64,000 nucleotides of DNA from Streptomyces lichenis (GTDB lineage: Bacteria; Actinomycetota; Actinomycetes; Streptomycetales; Streptomycetaceae), in NCBI RefSeq assembly GCF_023218175.1, contig NZ_JALPTH010000017.1:104400-168399 (forward strand), given 5' to 3'. How positions within the stretch are numbered: position 1 is the stretch's first letter; each line of letters begins with the position of its first letter. Made by a program: the position numbers and the translations under genes. The notes under the pieces are model-generated. The model had not been told where the DNA came from and did no database searches. It saw nothing but the letters and a program-made list of their open reading frames with translations. Shown piece after piece: positions 7,591 to 16,207 of the stretch.

Positions 7591-9120
7591 CTACTTCTCT
7601 TCGTCGTCGAGCCAGCCCATGGAGCGCTCCACGGCCTTGAGCCAGCTCTTGTACTCGCGGTCCCGCTTGTCGGCGTCCATGCGGGGGGTCCACTCGGCGG
7701 CCCGGCGCCAGTTGGCGCGCAGGGCGTCGGTGTCCGGCCAGAAGCCGACGGCCAGGCCGGCGGCGTAGGCGGCGCCGAGGCAGGTGGTCTCGGCGACCAT
7801 CGGGCGCACCACGGGTGCGTCCAGGACGTCCGAGAGGGTCTGCATCAGCAGGTTGTTGGAGGTCATGCCGCCGTCCACCTTCAGGGCGGACAGCTCGACG
7901 CCGGAGTCCTTGGTCATGGCGTCGGTGATCTCGCGGGTCTGCCAGGCGGTGGCCTCCAGCACGGCGCGCGCGATGTGCGCCTTGGTGACGTACCGGGTGA
8001 GTCCGGCGATCACCCCGCGGGCGTCGGAGCGCCAGTAGGGGGCGAACAGGCCGGAGAAGGCCGGGACGAAGTAGGCGCCGCCGTTGTCCTCGACGGAGGA
8101 GGCCAGGGTCTCGATCTCGGCGGCCGACTTGATCAGGCCCATCTGGTCGCGCATCCACTGCACCAGGGAGCCGGTGACCGCGATCGAGCCCTCCAGCGCG
8201 TACACCGGGTCCTGGTCGCCGATCTGGTAGCCGACCGTGGTCACCAGCCCGCTGTAGGAGTTGATGATCTTGTCGCCGGTGTTCAGCAGCATGAAGGTGC
8301 CGGTGCCGTACGTGGACTTGGCCTCGCCCTCGGCGAAACAGGTCTGGCCGAACAGGGCCGCCTGCTGGTCGCCGAGCGCGGAGGCGACCGGGACGCCGTC
8401 CAGCACGCCGCCCTTGACGGCCCCGTACACCTCGGCGGAGGAGCGGATCTCCGGCAGCATGGCGAGCGGGACGCCGATGGAGGAGGCGATCTTGTCGTCC
8501 CACTCCATGGTGTGCAGGTTCATCAGCATGGTGCGGGAGGCGTTGGTGACGTCGGTGATGTGCACGCCGCCGTCGGTGCCGCCGGTGAGGTTCCAGACGA
8601 CCCAGGAGTCCATGGTGCCGAAGAGGATGTCGCCGCGTTCGGCGCGCTCGCGCAGCCCCTCGACGTTGTCGAGCAGCCAGCGGGCCTTGGGCCCGGCGAA
8701 GTAGGAGGCCAGCGGCAGGCCGGTCTCGCGGCGGAAGCGGTCCTGCCCGACGTTGCGGCCGAGCTCCTTGCAGAGCGCGTCGGTGCGGGTGTCCTGCCAG
8801 ACGATGGCGTTGTGGACGGGCTCACCGGTGTTCTTGTCCCACAGCAGCGTGGTCTCGCGCTGGTTGGTGATGCCGATGGCCTTGACGTCGGCGGCGGTGA
8901 TCCCCGCCTTGTCGATGGCGCCGGCCACGACCTCCTGGACGTTGGTCCAGATCTCGGCGGCGTCGTGCTCCACCCAGCCCGGCTTGGGGAAGATCTGCTC
9001 GTGCTCCTTCTGGTCGACGGCGACGATGCGCCCGTCGCGGTCGAAGACGATGCAGCGGGAGGAGGTGGTGCCCTGGTCGATGGCGGCGATGAAGGGGCCG
9101 GTGGTGTGTGTGTCGGTCAC
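7591..9120 (-). CDS. glpK: Glycerol kinase GlpK
   Basis: The 509-residue enzyme phosphorylates glycerol with ATP, trapping it as sn-glycerol-3-phosphate. It belongs to the FGGY carbohydrate kinase family: the phosphate-binding loop AIDQGTTSSRCIVFD starts near residue 12, NQRETTLLWD forms part of the glycerol site, and GDQQAALFGQ, STYGTGTF and KVDGGMTSNN follow in family order. The length is normal. It sits between glpF (93-base gap) and glpD (17-base gap) on one transcript. No truncation is seen. Confidence 0.97.
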   Translation of the reverse strand: MTDTHTTGPFIAAIDQGTTSSRCIVFDRDGRIVAVDQKEHEQIFPKPGWVEHDAAEIWTNVQEVVAGAIDKAGITAADVKAIGITNQRETTLLWDKNTGEPVHNAIVWQDTRTDALCKELGRNVGQDRFRRETGLPLASYFAGPKARWLLDNVEGLRERAERGDILFGTMDSWVVWNLTGGTDGGVHITDVTNASRTMLMNLHTMEWDDKIASSIGVPLAMLPEIRSSAEVYGAVKGGVLDGVPVASALGDQQAALFGQTCFAEGEAKSTYGTGTFMLLNTGDKIINSYSGLVTTVGYQIGDQDPVYALEGSIAVTGSLVQWMRDQMGLIKSAAEIETLASSVEDNGGAYFVPAFSGLFAPYWRSDARGVIAGLTRYVTKAHIARAVLEATAWQTREITDAMTKDSGVELSALKVDGGMTSNNLLMQTLSDVLDAPVVRPMVAETTCLGAAYAAGLAVGFWPDTDALRANWRRAAEWTPRMDADKRDREYKSWLKAVERSMGWLDDEEK

Positions 9121-9213
9121 GATGGCTCCGGTGGTGAGGAGGAAGGACGGCTCGAAGTGCTCGGCGTTGCCCGGTGCGTACGCGTGGGTGTACGGGACGG
9201 GCCGCGGTCGTCG

Positions 9214-10008
9214 TTACGCGAACGCGAGGGAGTAGATACCCGCCGCGAGGGCGCCGCCCGCCAGGGGGCCGACGACCGGGATCCAGGCGTAGCCCCAGTC
9301 GGAGCCGCCCTTGTTCGGCAGCGGCAGCAGGGCGTGCACGATGCGCGGACCGAGGTCGCGGGCCGGGTTGATGGCGTAACCGGTGGGGCCGCCGAGCGAG
9401 AGGCCGATGGCGACCACGACCAGGGCGGTGATCAGCGCGCCCAGGGTGCCCAGGCCCTTGCCGCTGTCGTTGAGGCCCTGGGTGAGCACGGCCAGCACCA
9501 GCACCACGGTGCCGATGATCTCGGTGGCGAGGTTCTGCCAGGCGACCCGGACCTCCGGCCCGGTGGAGAAGATGCCGAGGACCGGGCCGGCGGGCTGCTT
9601 GGCGGTGCCGTCGTGCGGCCCCTCGACGGGCTCGTCCGCCAGGTCCCCGATGATCTCCCGGTCGGTGAGGTGCGCCCGGAACTGCCCGTAGTAGGCCACC
9701 CAGACCAGCGCGGCGCCGATCATCGCGCCCAGCAGCTGCCCGGCGAAGTACACCGGGACGTTCCCCCACTCGCCGTCCTTGGCGGCGATGCCGACGGTGA
9801 CCGCCGGGTTGAGGTGGGCGCCGGAGAGCGGAGCCGAGGTGTAGACGGCGGTGAGCACCGCGAAGCCCCACCCGAAGGTGATCGCCAGCCAGCCCGCGCC
9901 GCGGGCCTTGGAGCTCTTGAGCGTGACGGCGGCGCAGACTCCGCCGCCGAGCAGGATGAGTATGGCGGTCCCTATGGTCTCGCCGATGAAGATGTCGGAG
10001 CTGGACAC
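9214..10008 (-). CDS. glpF: Glycerol uptake facilitator, aquaporin family (GlpF)
   Basis: The start is GTG 10008, with AAAGGAG eight bases upstream; upstream in-frame sequence is promoter DNA. The 264-residue protein has six membrane segments and both pore signatures: SGAHLNPAVT with NPA at 67-69 and GYAINPARDLGPR with Asn214. The Arg and Asp after the second NPA fit a glycerol-conducting aquaglyceroporin. It opens the glpFKD operon. A proposed GylR operator lies about 130 bases upstream. Confidence 0.95.
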   Translation of the reverse strand: MSSSDIFIGETIGTAILILLGGGVCAAVTLKSSKARGAGWLAITFGWGFAVLTAVYTSAPLSGAHLNPAVTVGIAAKDGEWGNVPVYFAGQLLGAMIGAALVWVAYYGQFRAHLTDREIIGDLADEPVEGPHDGTAKQPAGPVLGIFSTGPEVRVAWQNLATEIIGTVVLVLAVLTQGLNDSGKGLGTLGALITALVVVAIGLSLGGPTGYAINPARDLGPRIVHALLPLPNKGGSDWGYAWIPVVGPLAGGALAAGIYSLAFA

Positions 10009-10136
10009 CCGCGACTCCTTTGTCCTTCGTCCAGGGGAAGGCGAACCCCGGGTCCCTCCGGTGGTCCGCGCCCTCGGCTGAGGGCGGTAACCGGCCTCCT
10101 GGCGTTGTCCCACTCTAACGCGTATTGCCGGTAGGT

Positions 10137-10160
10137 GTTCGACAATGCCGACCGATGAAC
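10137..10160. promoter_or_regulatory. Proposed GylR operator upstream of glpF
   Basis: GTTCGACAATGCCGACC (10137-10153) shares its first 12 bases, and 15 of 17 overall, with the palindrome upstream of gylR. A GAAC at 10157-10160 gives a second, wider inverted repeat with the same GTTC. GylR is known to repress both its own gene and the gyl operon in S. coelicolor; the exact site is my inference. Confidence 0.5.
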
Positions 10161-10378
10161 GGCAGTTTTGCTCCCTCGTAAACGTGACGTCAAGGCTTCG
10201 ACCAGCCGAAACCCGTTCGTTACCGATGATGCGCCGCCCGCGCCGGACCCGCCCGGTGCGGGGGCCTGGGGCACCGAGGTCCGCACCGCCGATGAGTTCC
10301 GTGACCGGAGGCGGTCCACCCTCCCGAAGGGCCCGCGCACCCGGCGGGCGGACGAGCGCGAGGAGCAAGGAGCACCCC

Positions 10379-10867
10379 ATGACCAGCGCGACCCCGTTCA
10401 CGATGGAGAAGATCCGCCCCTGCCTCTGGTACGACGGCGAGGCCGAGGCGGCGGTCGACTTCTACGTCTCGCTCTTCCCGGACTCGGAGGTCCAGAAGGT
10501 CACCCGCTACACCGAGGCGGGCCCCGGTGAGCCCGGCTCCGTCCTCACCATCGAGTTCGCCCTGGCCGGCCGGCAGTACACGGCCCTCAACGGCGGCCCG
10601 GAGTTCCGGTTCAACGAGGCGGTCTCGCTCTCGGTCGACTGCGGTACCCAGGAGGAGGTGGACGAGCTGTGGAACCGGTTCCTCGCGGGCGGCGGCGAGG
10701 AGAGCGTCTGCGGCTGGCTGAAGGACCGCTGGGGCCTGTCCTGGCAGATCGTCCCGACCCGCCTCGTCGAGCTCCTGGACGACCCCGACCCGGACCGCGT
10801 CGCCCGGGTCTTCCACGCCATGCTCAAGATGCGCAAGCTCGACGTGGCAACCCTGGAAGCGGCGTAA
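10379..10867 (+). CDS. VOC-fold protein, PhnB-like
   Basis: ATG 10379 follows AGGAGCAAGGAG closely; the product is 162 residues. It matches the PhnB-like (3-demethylubiquinone-methyltransferase-domain) branch of the vicinal oxygen chelate superfamily: IRPCLWYDGEAEAAVDFYVSLFPDSEV at the start (quoted in part), then the GEPGSVLTIEFALAGRQY strand pair and a C-terminal CGWLKDRWGLSWQIVP block. Members of this branch often lack known activity. It is transcribed opposite to the glycerol genes and lies between gylR and glpF, which are adjacent in S. coelicolor as I recall, so it looks like an insertion at this locus. Confidence 0.9.
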   Translation: MTSATPFTMEKIRPCLWYDGEAEAAVDFYVSLFPDSEVQKVTRYTEAGPGEPGSVLTIEFALAGRQYTALNGGPEFRFNEAVSLSVDCGTQEEVDELWNRFLAGGGEESVCGWLKDRWGLSWQIVPTRLVELLDDPDPDRVARVFHAMLKMRKLDVATLEAA

Positions 10868-11489
10868 CGGCGCGGGGCGCCGGGGAAGCGGGGGCGCGCG
10901 TCTGTGGGGGCGGGGCCGCGCCATATACGCCGGGGCCGTACCCGTACGCCTGTGCCCGTACCAGTGCGTCCGAGGCGCGGGCCCCATGCCCGTACGGGCG
11001 GGGGTGCGGGCGCGGGGTGCGCCTACGGGGTGCCGGGCCGCCTCGCGTACGCCTGTGCTTGCACGCCTTCGAGGGTGCGGGCCCCGGGTCCCGTACGGCG
11101 TCGAGGGCTCGGCCCCGTCGTGTACGGACGGCTGGCGGCGCGGCCGGGCCTCGGGCGGTACGCGCTGAGGTGCGGGCCCCGTGCCCGTACGCCGTGGGGC
11201 GCGGGCTCCGTGCCTGTACGCCTTCGGGGGTGCGGCCCCGGGTCCCGTACGGCGTCGGGGGTGCGGCCCCGGGTCCCGTACGGCGTCGGGGGCCCGGCCC
11301 GTCGCGTACGGCTGGCGGCGCGGCCGGGCCTCGGGCCGTACGCGCTGGGGTGCGGGCCCGGTGCCCGTACGCCGTGGGGCGCGCGCCCCGTTCCCGTACG
11401 GCTCCCAGGCTGCCGGCCTCGTGCCCGTACGGCGTCGGGGGCGCGGAACCCGGCCCCGTGCTCCCGCCGCCGCGAAGGCGGCCCCGGCG
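10868..11489. repeat. CGTACGG-rich repeat array between the VOC gene and gylR
   Basis: The 622-base stretch has no supportable gene. It contains a 74-base block at 11130-11203 repeated at 11310-11383 with three mismatches and an offset of exactly 180 bases. Between them lies a perfect 31-base tandem duplication (11229-11259 and 11260-11290). The shared core is CCCGTACGGCGTCGGGG. Open frames exist in several phases because stop codons are rare, but the encoded Arg/Gly/Pro repeats are not credible proteins. Confidence 0.85.
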
Positions 11490-12254
11490 CTAGAACCGCC
11501 CCGCGCCCAGGTCCCGGGAGACCGCGCGGGCGCAGTCGCGCACCGCGGCGACCAGGCCGGAGCGGAGCTCGCCGCCCTCGCAGACCCGCTCCACCGCGCC
11601 GGTGATGGCGACCGCGCCCACCGGCATCCGGCGCCGGTCGTGGATGGGCGCGGCCACCGAGGCCACCCCGTCCCAGGTCTCCTCCACGTCGGCCGCCCAG
11701 CCGCGCGCCCGGATCAGGTCGAGCAGCTGCTCGAAGTCGGCCAGCGCGGTCACCGTGCGTGGGGTGAACGCCTCCCGCTCGACCTCCACCACCTCGCTGT
11801 GCGCCACCGGGTCGTACGCCGACAGCACCTTGCCCAGCGCGGTGGAGTGCAGCGGCTGCATGGCGCCCACCTCCAGCACCTGGCGGCTGTCGTCCGGCCG
11901 GAAGACGTGGTGCACCACCAGCACGCCCTGCTGGTGCAGCACCCCCAGGTGCACGCTCTCCCCGCTGGAGCGGGCCAGGTCGTCGGTCCACACCAGGGCC
12001 CGGGCGCGCAGCTCGTGCACGTCCAGATAGCTGTTGCCGAGCCGCAGCAGCTCGGCGCCGAGCTGGTAGCGCCCGGACGCGGGGTCCTGCTCCACGAACC
12101 CCTCCGCCTGGAGGGTGCGCAGGATGCCGTGGGCCGTGCCCTTGGCCAGCTCCAGCGAGGAGGCGATGTCGGACAGGCCGAGCCTGCGCTCCCCGCCCGC
12201 GAGCAGACGCAGCATCGCCGCCGCCCGTTCAAGCGACTGGATGTTCTTCGGCAT
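11490..12254 (-). CDS. gylR: Glycerol operon regulator GylR, IclR family
   Basis: The 254-residue protein starts at ATG 12254 (MPKNIQSLERAAAMLRLLAG), after an AGAAGGG site. The N-terminal winged helix covers about residues 1-65 (LSDIASSLELAKGTAHGILRTL is the recognition part), and the IclR effector domain fills the rest. In S. coelicolor GylR represses the glycerol operon and its own gene, with glycerol-3-phosphate as the likely inducer. Here it is on the same strand as glpFKD but separated by a forward gene and a repeat array. A palindrome starts 21 bases before its start codon. Confidence 0.93.
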   Translation of the reverse strand: MPKNIQSLERAAAMLRLLAGGERRLGLSDIASSLELAKGTAHGILRTLQAEGFVEQDPASGRYQLGAELLRLGNSYLDVHELRARALVWTDDLARSSGESVHLGVLHQQGVLVVHHVFRPDDSRQVLEVGAMQPLHSTALGKVLSAYDPVAHSEVVEVEREAFTPRTVTALADFEQLLDLIRARGWAADVEETWDGVASVAAPIHDRRRMPVGAVAITGAVERVCEGGELRSGLVAAVRDCARAVSRDLGAGRF

Positions 12255-12274
12255 CGCCCGGCCCTTCTTCTGCG

Positions 12275-12291
12275 GTTCGACAATGCTGAAC
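12275..12291. promoter_or_regulatory. Proposed GylR operator upstream of gylR
   Basis: GTTCGACAATGCTGAAC is an imperfect palindrome of the form GTTCnnCAnTGnnGAAC. It lies just before the gylR start and matches the site upstream of glpF, which fits autoregulation plus operon control by one IclR-type dimer site. Confidence 0.55.
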
Positions 12292-12417
12292 AGTATCGGC
12301 CGTTGCCGACCACCGGCCACCTGCGAAGAGTCCCCTCCACGCCCGGTGCCCACACCCCGGCCGCCGACATGGGCGTCCAGTAGGTGAACTCGATGTCCAT
12401 GGGGGCAGACGCATGGT

Positions 12418-12477
12418 TAGGCTGGCCCGGTGCGTCCACGGGCCCGCCGGAGACGCAAAGCCGACAGCCGTCGCACC
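12418..12477 (+). promoter_or_regulatory. metH promoter -10 and structured 5' leader
   Basis: A -10 element TAGGCT (12418-12423) places the transcript start near 12429. The leader then begins with GGTGCG (12429-12434), which pairs with CGCACC (12472-12477), closing a stem directly before the ribosome-binding site GGGAG at 12481. Inside are GACGCAAAGCC (12452-12462) and a small hairpin CGAC/GTCG (12462-12473) that would compete with the outer stem. The arrangement suggests a regulatory leader. It does not match a cobalamin or SAM riboswitch that I recognise. Confidence 0.4.
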
Positions 12478-12493
12478 CCAGGGAGTACCTTCC

Positions 12494-15400
12494 ATGGCCT
12501 CGTTGCCGACCCCTTCCGCCGACAGCACTCAGGATTCCGACGCCAGGTCCCGCGCCGCCGCCCTCCGCGAGGCACTCGCCACCCGTGTCGTGGTGGCCGA
12601 TGGTGCCATGGGCACCATGCTCCAGGCACAGGACCCCTCGATGGAGGACTTCCAGCAGCTGGAAGGCTGCAACGAGGTGCTGAACGTGACCCGGCCGGAC
12701 ATCGTGCGCTCGGTGCACGAGGAGTATTTCGCGGTCGGCGTGGACTGCGTGGAGACCAACACCTTCGGCGCCAACCACGCCGCCCTGGGGGAGTACGACA
12801 TCCCCGAGCGGGTCTTCGAGCTCTCCGAGGCGGGCGCCCGTATCGCCCGGGAGACCGCCGACTCCTTCACCGCCAAGGACGGCCGCGGCCGCTGGGTGCT
12901 CGGCTCCATCGGCCCCGGCACCAAGCTGCCCACCCTGGGCCACGCCCCGTACACCGTGCTGCGCGACGCCTACCAGCAGAACGCCGAGGGCCTGGTCGCC
13001 GGCGGCGCGGACGCGCTGCTGGTGGAGACCACCCAGGACCTGCTGCAGACCAAGGCCGCCGTGCTCGGCGCCCGCCGAGGCCTGGAAGCCGCCGGGATCG
13101 ACGTACCGCTGATCGTCTCCGTCACCGTGGAGACCACCGGCACCATGCTGCTCGGCTCCGAGATCGGCGCCGCGCTCACCGCGCTGGAGCCGCTGGGCAT
13201 CGACATGATCGGCCTGAACTGCGCCACCGGCCCGGCCGAGATGAGCGAGCACCTGCGCTATCTGGCCCGCCACTCCCGTATCCCGATCTCCTGCATGCCC
13301 AACGCCGGCCTGCCGGTGCTCGGCAAGAACGGGGCGCACTACCCGCTGACCGCCCCCGAGCTGGCCGACGCCCAGGAGTCCTTCGTCCGCGAGTACGGCC
13401 TCTCGCTGGTCGGCGGCTGCTGCGGCACCACCCCCGAGCACCTGCGCCAGGTCGTGGAGCGGGTCCGCGACCTCACCCCGGCCGAGCGCACCCCGCGCCC
13501 CGAGCCCGGCGCCGCCTCCCTCTACCAGACCGTCCCCTTCCGCCAGGACACCTCCTACCTGGCCATCGGCGAGCGGACCAACGCCAACGGCTCCAAGAAG
13601 TTCCGCGAGGCCATGCTGGAGGCCCGCTGGGACGACTGCGTGGAGATGGCCCGCGACCAGATCCGCGAGGGCGCCCACATGCTCGACCTCTGCGTGGACT
13701 ACGTCGGCCGGGACGGCGTCGCCGACATGGCCGAGCTGGCCGGCCGGTTCGCCACCGCCTCCACCCTGCCGATCGTGCTGGACTCCACCGAGGTCGACGT
13801 CATCCAGGCCGGCCTGGAGAAGCTCGGCGGCCGCGCGGTGATCAACTCGGTGAACTACGAGGACGGCGACGCGCCCGACTCCCGGTTCGCCAAGGTCACC
13901 CGGCTCGCCCAGGAGCACGGCGCCGCGCTGATCGCGCTCACCATCGACGAGAACGGCCAGGCCCGGACCGTCGAGGACAAGGTCGGCATCGCCGAGCGGC
14001 TGATCGAGGACCTCACCGGCAACTGGGGCATCCACGAGTCCGACATCCTGGTCGACTGCCTGACCTTCACCATCTGCACCGGCCAGGAGGAGTCCCGCAA
14101 GGACGGCATCGCCACCATCGAGGCGATCCGCGAGCTCAAGCGCCGCCACCCCGACGTGCAGACCACCCTCGGGCTGTCCAACATCTCCTTCGGCCTCAAC
14201 CCGGCCGCCCGGATCCTGCTCAACTCCGTCTTCCTGGACGAGTGCGTCAAGGCCGGGCTGGACTCCGCCATCGTCCACGCCTCCAAGATCCTGCCCATCG
14301 CCCGCTTCGACGACGAGCAGGTCACCACCGCCCTCGACCTGATCCACGACAGGCGCGCCGAGGGCTACGACCCCCTCCAGAAACTGCTGGAGCTGTTCGA
14401 GGGCGTCGACACCAAGTCGATGAAGGCCGGAAAGGCCGAGGAACTGCTCGCCCTGCCGCTGGACGAGCGGCTGAAGCGGCGGATCATCGACGGCGAGCGC
14501 AACGGCCTGGAGGCCGACCTGGACGAGGCCCTCGCCGAGCGCCCGGCCCTCGACATCGTCAACGAGACCCTGCTCGACGGCATGAAGGTGGTCGGCGAGC
14601 TGTTCGGCTCGGGTCAGATGCAGTTGCCGTTCGTGCTCCAGTCCGCCGAGGTGATGAAGACCGCGGTCGCCTACCTCGAACCGCACATGGAGAAGTCCGA
14701 CGACGAGGGCAAGGGCACCATCGTGCTGGCCACCGTCCGCGGCGACGTCCACGACATCGGCAAGAACCTCGTCGACATCATCCTCTCCAACAACGGCTAC
14801 AACGTGGTCAACCTCGGCATCAAGCAGCCGGTCTCGGCCATCCTGGACGCCGCCGAGGAGCACCGCGCCGACGTCATCGGCATGTCCGGGCTGCTGGTGA
14901 AGTCCACGGTGATCATGAAGGAGAACCTGGAGGAGCTGAACCAGCGCGAGCTGGCCGCCCGCTACCCGGTGATCCTCGGCGGCGCCGCCCTCACCCGCGC
15001 CTATGTCGAGCAGGACCTGCACGAGATCTACCAGGGCGAGGTCCGCTATGCCCGGGACGCCTTCGAGGGCCTGCGGTTGATGGACGCCCTGATCGCCGTC
15101 AAGCGCGGAGTGCCCGGGGCGAGCCTGCCCGAGCTCAAGCAGCGCCGGGTCAAGGCCTCCGCCGCGGGCGGTGTGCTGGTGGAGGAGCGCGAGCCGGAGA
15201 CCGGGGTGCGCTCCGACACCGCCACCGACAACCCGATCCCCGAGCCGCCGTTCTGGGGCACCCGGGTCGCCAAGGGCATCCCGCTGAAGGACTACGCCTC
15301 CTGGCTGGACGAGGGCGCGCTCTTCAAGGGCCAGTGGGGCCTGAAGCAGAACCGCGCCGGGGACGGCCCCTCCTACGAGGAACTGGTGGAGTCCGAGGGC

Positions 15401-16030
15401 CGGCCCCGGCTGCGCGGCTGGCTGGAGCGGCTGCACACCGAGAACCTGCTGGAGGCGGCCGTGATCCACGGCTACTTCCCCTGCGTCTCCAAGGGCGAGG
15501 ATCTGATCCTGCTGGACGAGGCGGGCAACGAGCGCACCCGCTTCACCTTCCCCCGCCAGCGGCGCGGCCGCCGCCTCTGCCTGGCCGACTTCTTCCGCCC
15601 CGAGGAGTCCGGCGAGACCGACGTGGTCGGCCTCCAGGTCGTCACGGTCGGCTCGAAGATCGGCGAGGCCACGGCCGAGCTGTTCGCCGCCGACTCCTAC
15701 CGGGACTACCTGGAGCTGCACGGCCTCTCCGTCCAGCTCGCCGAGGCGCTGGCCGAGTACTGGCACGCCCGGGTCCGCGCCGAGCTCGGCTTCGCCGGCG
15801 AGGACCCGGCGGACGTGGAGGACATGTTCGCCCTGAAGTACCGGGGCGCGCGCTTCTCGCTCGGCTACGGGGCCTGCCCCGACCTGGAGGACCGGGCCAA
15901 GATCGCCGACCTGCTCCAGCCGGAGCGGATCGGGGTCCACCTCTCCGAGGAGTTCCAGCTGCACCCCGAGCAGTCCACCGACGCCATCGTCATCCACCAC
16001 CCCGAGGCCACGTACTTCAACGCCCGCTGA
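12494..16030 (+). CDS. metH: Cobalamin-dependent methionine synthase MetH
   Basis: The 1178-residue enzyme transfers a methyl group from methyltetrahydrofolate to homocysteine via methylcobalamin. All four modules are present. The homocysteine domain has zinc ligands Cys243, Cys309 and Cys310 (NCATGP; GGCCGTT). The pterin domain starts near residue 350 (AIGERTNANGSKKF). The cap and B12 domains span about 625-860, with DVHDIGKN placing the axial ligand at His753. The SAM-dependent reactivation domain follows, with FALKYRGARFSLGYGACPD. ATG 12494 follows GGGAG. It is transcribed alone, divergent from gylR. Confidence 0.97.
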   Translation: MASLPTPSADSTQDSDARSRAAALREALATRVVVADGAMGTMLQAQDPSMEDFQQLEGCNEVLNVTRPDIVRSVHEEYFAVGVDCVETNTFGANHAALGEYDIPERVFELSEAGARIARETADSFTAKDGRGRWVLGSIGPGTKLPTLGHAPYTVLRDAYQQNAEGLVAGGADALLVETTQDLLQTKAAVLGARRGLEAAGIDVPLIVSVTVETTGTMLLGSEIGAALTALEPLGIDMIGLNCATGPAEMSEHLRYLARHSRIPISCMPNAGLPVLGKNGAHYPLTAPELADAQESFVREYGLSLVGGCCGTTPEHLRQVVERVRDLTPAERTPRPEPGAASLYQTVPFRQDTSYLAIGERTNANGSKKFREAMLEARWDDCVEMARDQIREGAHMLDLCVDYVGRDGVADMAELAGRFATASTLPIVLDSTEVDVIQAGLEKLGGRAVINSVNYEDGDAPDSRFAKVTRLAQEHGAALIALTIDENGQARTVEDKVGIAERLIEDLTGNWGIHESDILVDCLTFTICTGQEESRKDGIATIEAIRELKRRHPDVQTTLGLSNISFGLNPAARILLNSVFLDECVKAGLDSAIVHASKILPIARFDDEQVTTALDLIHDRRAEGYDPLQKLLELFEGVDTKSMKAGKAEELLALPLDERLKRRIIDGERNGLEADLDEALAERPALDIVNETLLDGMKVVGELFGSGQMQLPFVLQSAEVMKTAVAYLEPHMEKSDDEGKGTIVLATVRGDVHDIGKNLVDIILSNNGYNVVNLGIKQPVSAILDAAEEHRADVIGMSGLLVKSTVIMKENLEELNQRELAARYPVILGGAALTRAYVEQDLHEIYQGEVRYARDAFEGLRLMDALIAVKRGVPGASLPELKQRRVKASAAGGVLVEEREPETGVRSDTATDNPIPEPPFWGTRVAKGIPLKDYASWLDEGALFKGQWGLKQNRAGDGPSYEELVESEGRPRLRGWLERLHTENLLEAAVIHGYFPCVSKGEDLILLDEAGNERTRFTFPRQRRGRRLCLADFFRPEESGETDVVGLQVVTVGSKIGEATAELFAADSYRDYLELHGLSVQLAEALAEYWHARVRAELGFAGEDPADVEDMFALKYRGARFSLGYGACPDLEDRAKIADLLQPERIGVHLSEEFQLHPEQSTDAIVIHHPEATYFNAR

Positions 16031-16073
16031 GCCTCGCGAGGGATGACGAGGGGCGTACGAACCGGACAGGACG

Positions 16074-16148
16074 TACACTGGTCGGTCCAGTACAGGCCGG
16101 TCGCTCTTCCCCGGGAGCCGTACCGGGGGGCCGCCCCGCGCGGCCCCC
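16074..16148 (+). promoter_or_regulatory. Promoter and leader hairpin of the HAD gene
   Basis: TACACT (16074-16079) is a plausible -10 element. Downstream, ACTGG/CCAGT form a small inverted repeat (16077-16091), and GGGGGCCGC / GCGGCCCCC (16126-16134 and 16140-16148) form a strong hairpin about 60 bases before the start codon. The hairpin could equally be the metH terminator. Confidence 0.4.
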
Positions 16149-16207
16149 TCCGGGACAGGCGGCCGGCCTTCTCGTCCCCCGACCGACCCCCGATGGAGGT
16201 GTGCCGG

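Noticed and set aside
3059..7768. A 1569-residue forward frame across mshC, parJ and glpD
   Set aside because: It runs out of frame through mshC and antisense through parJ and glpD, all with clear domain matches. The product is Arg/Pro/Gly-rich.
12429..12480. Cobalamin, SAM or c-di-GMP riboswitch before metH
   Set aside because: No cobalamin box, SAM-I/SAM-IV core or complete GEMM core is present; only an 11-base similarity to the GEMM 3' core was found, so no class is assigned.
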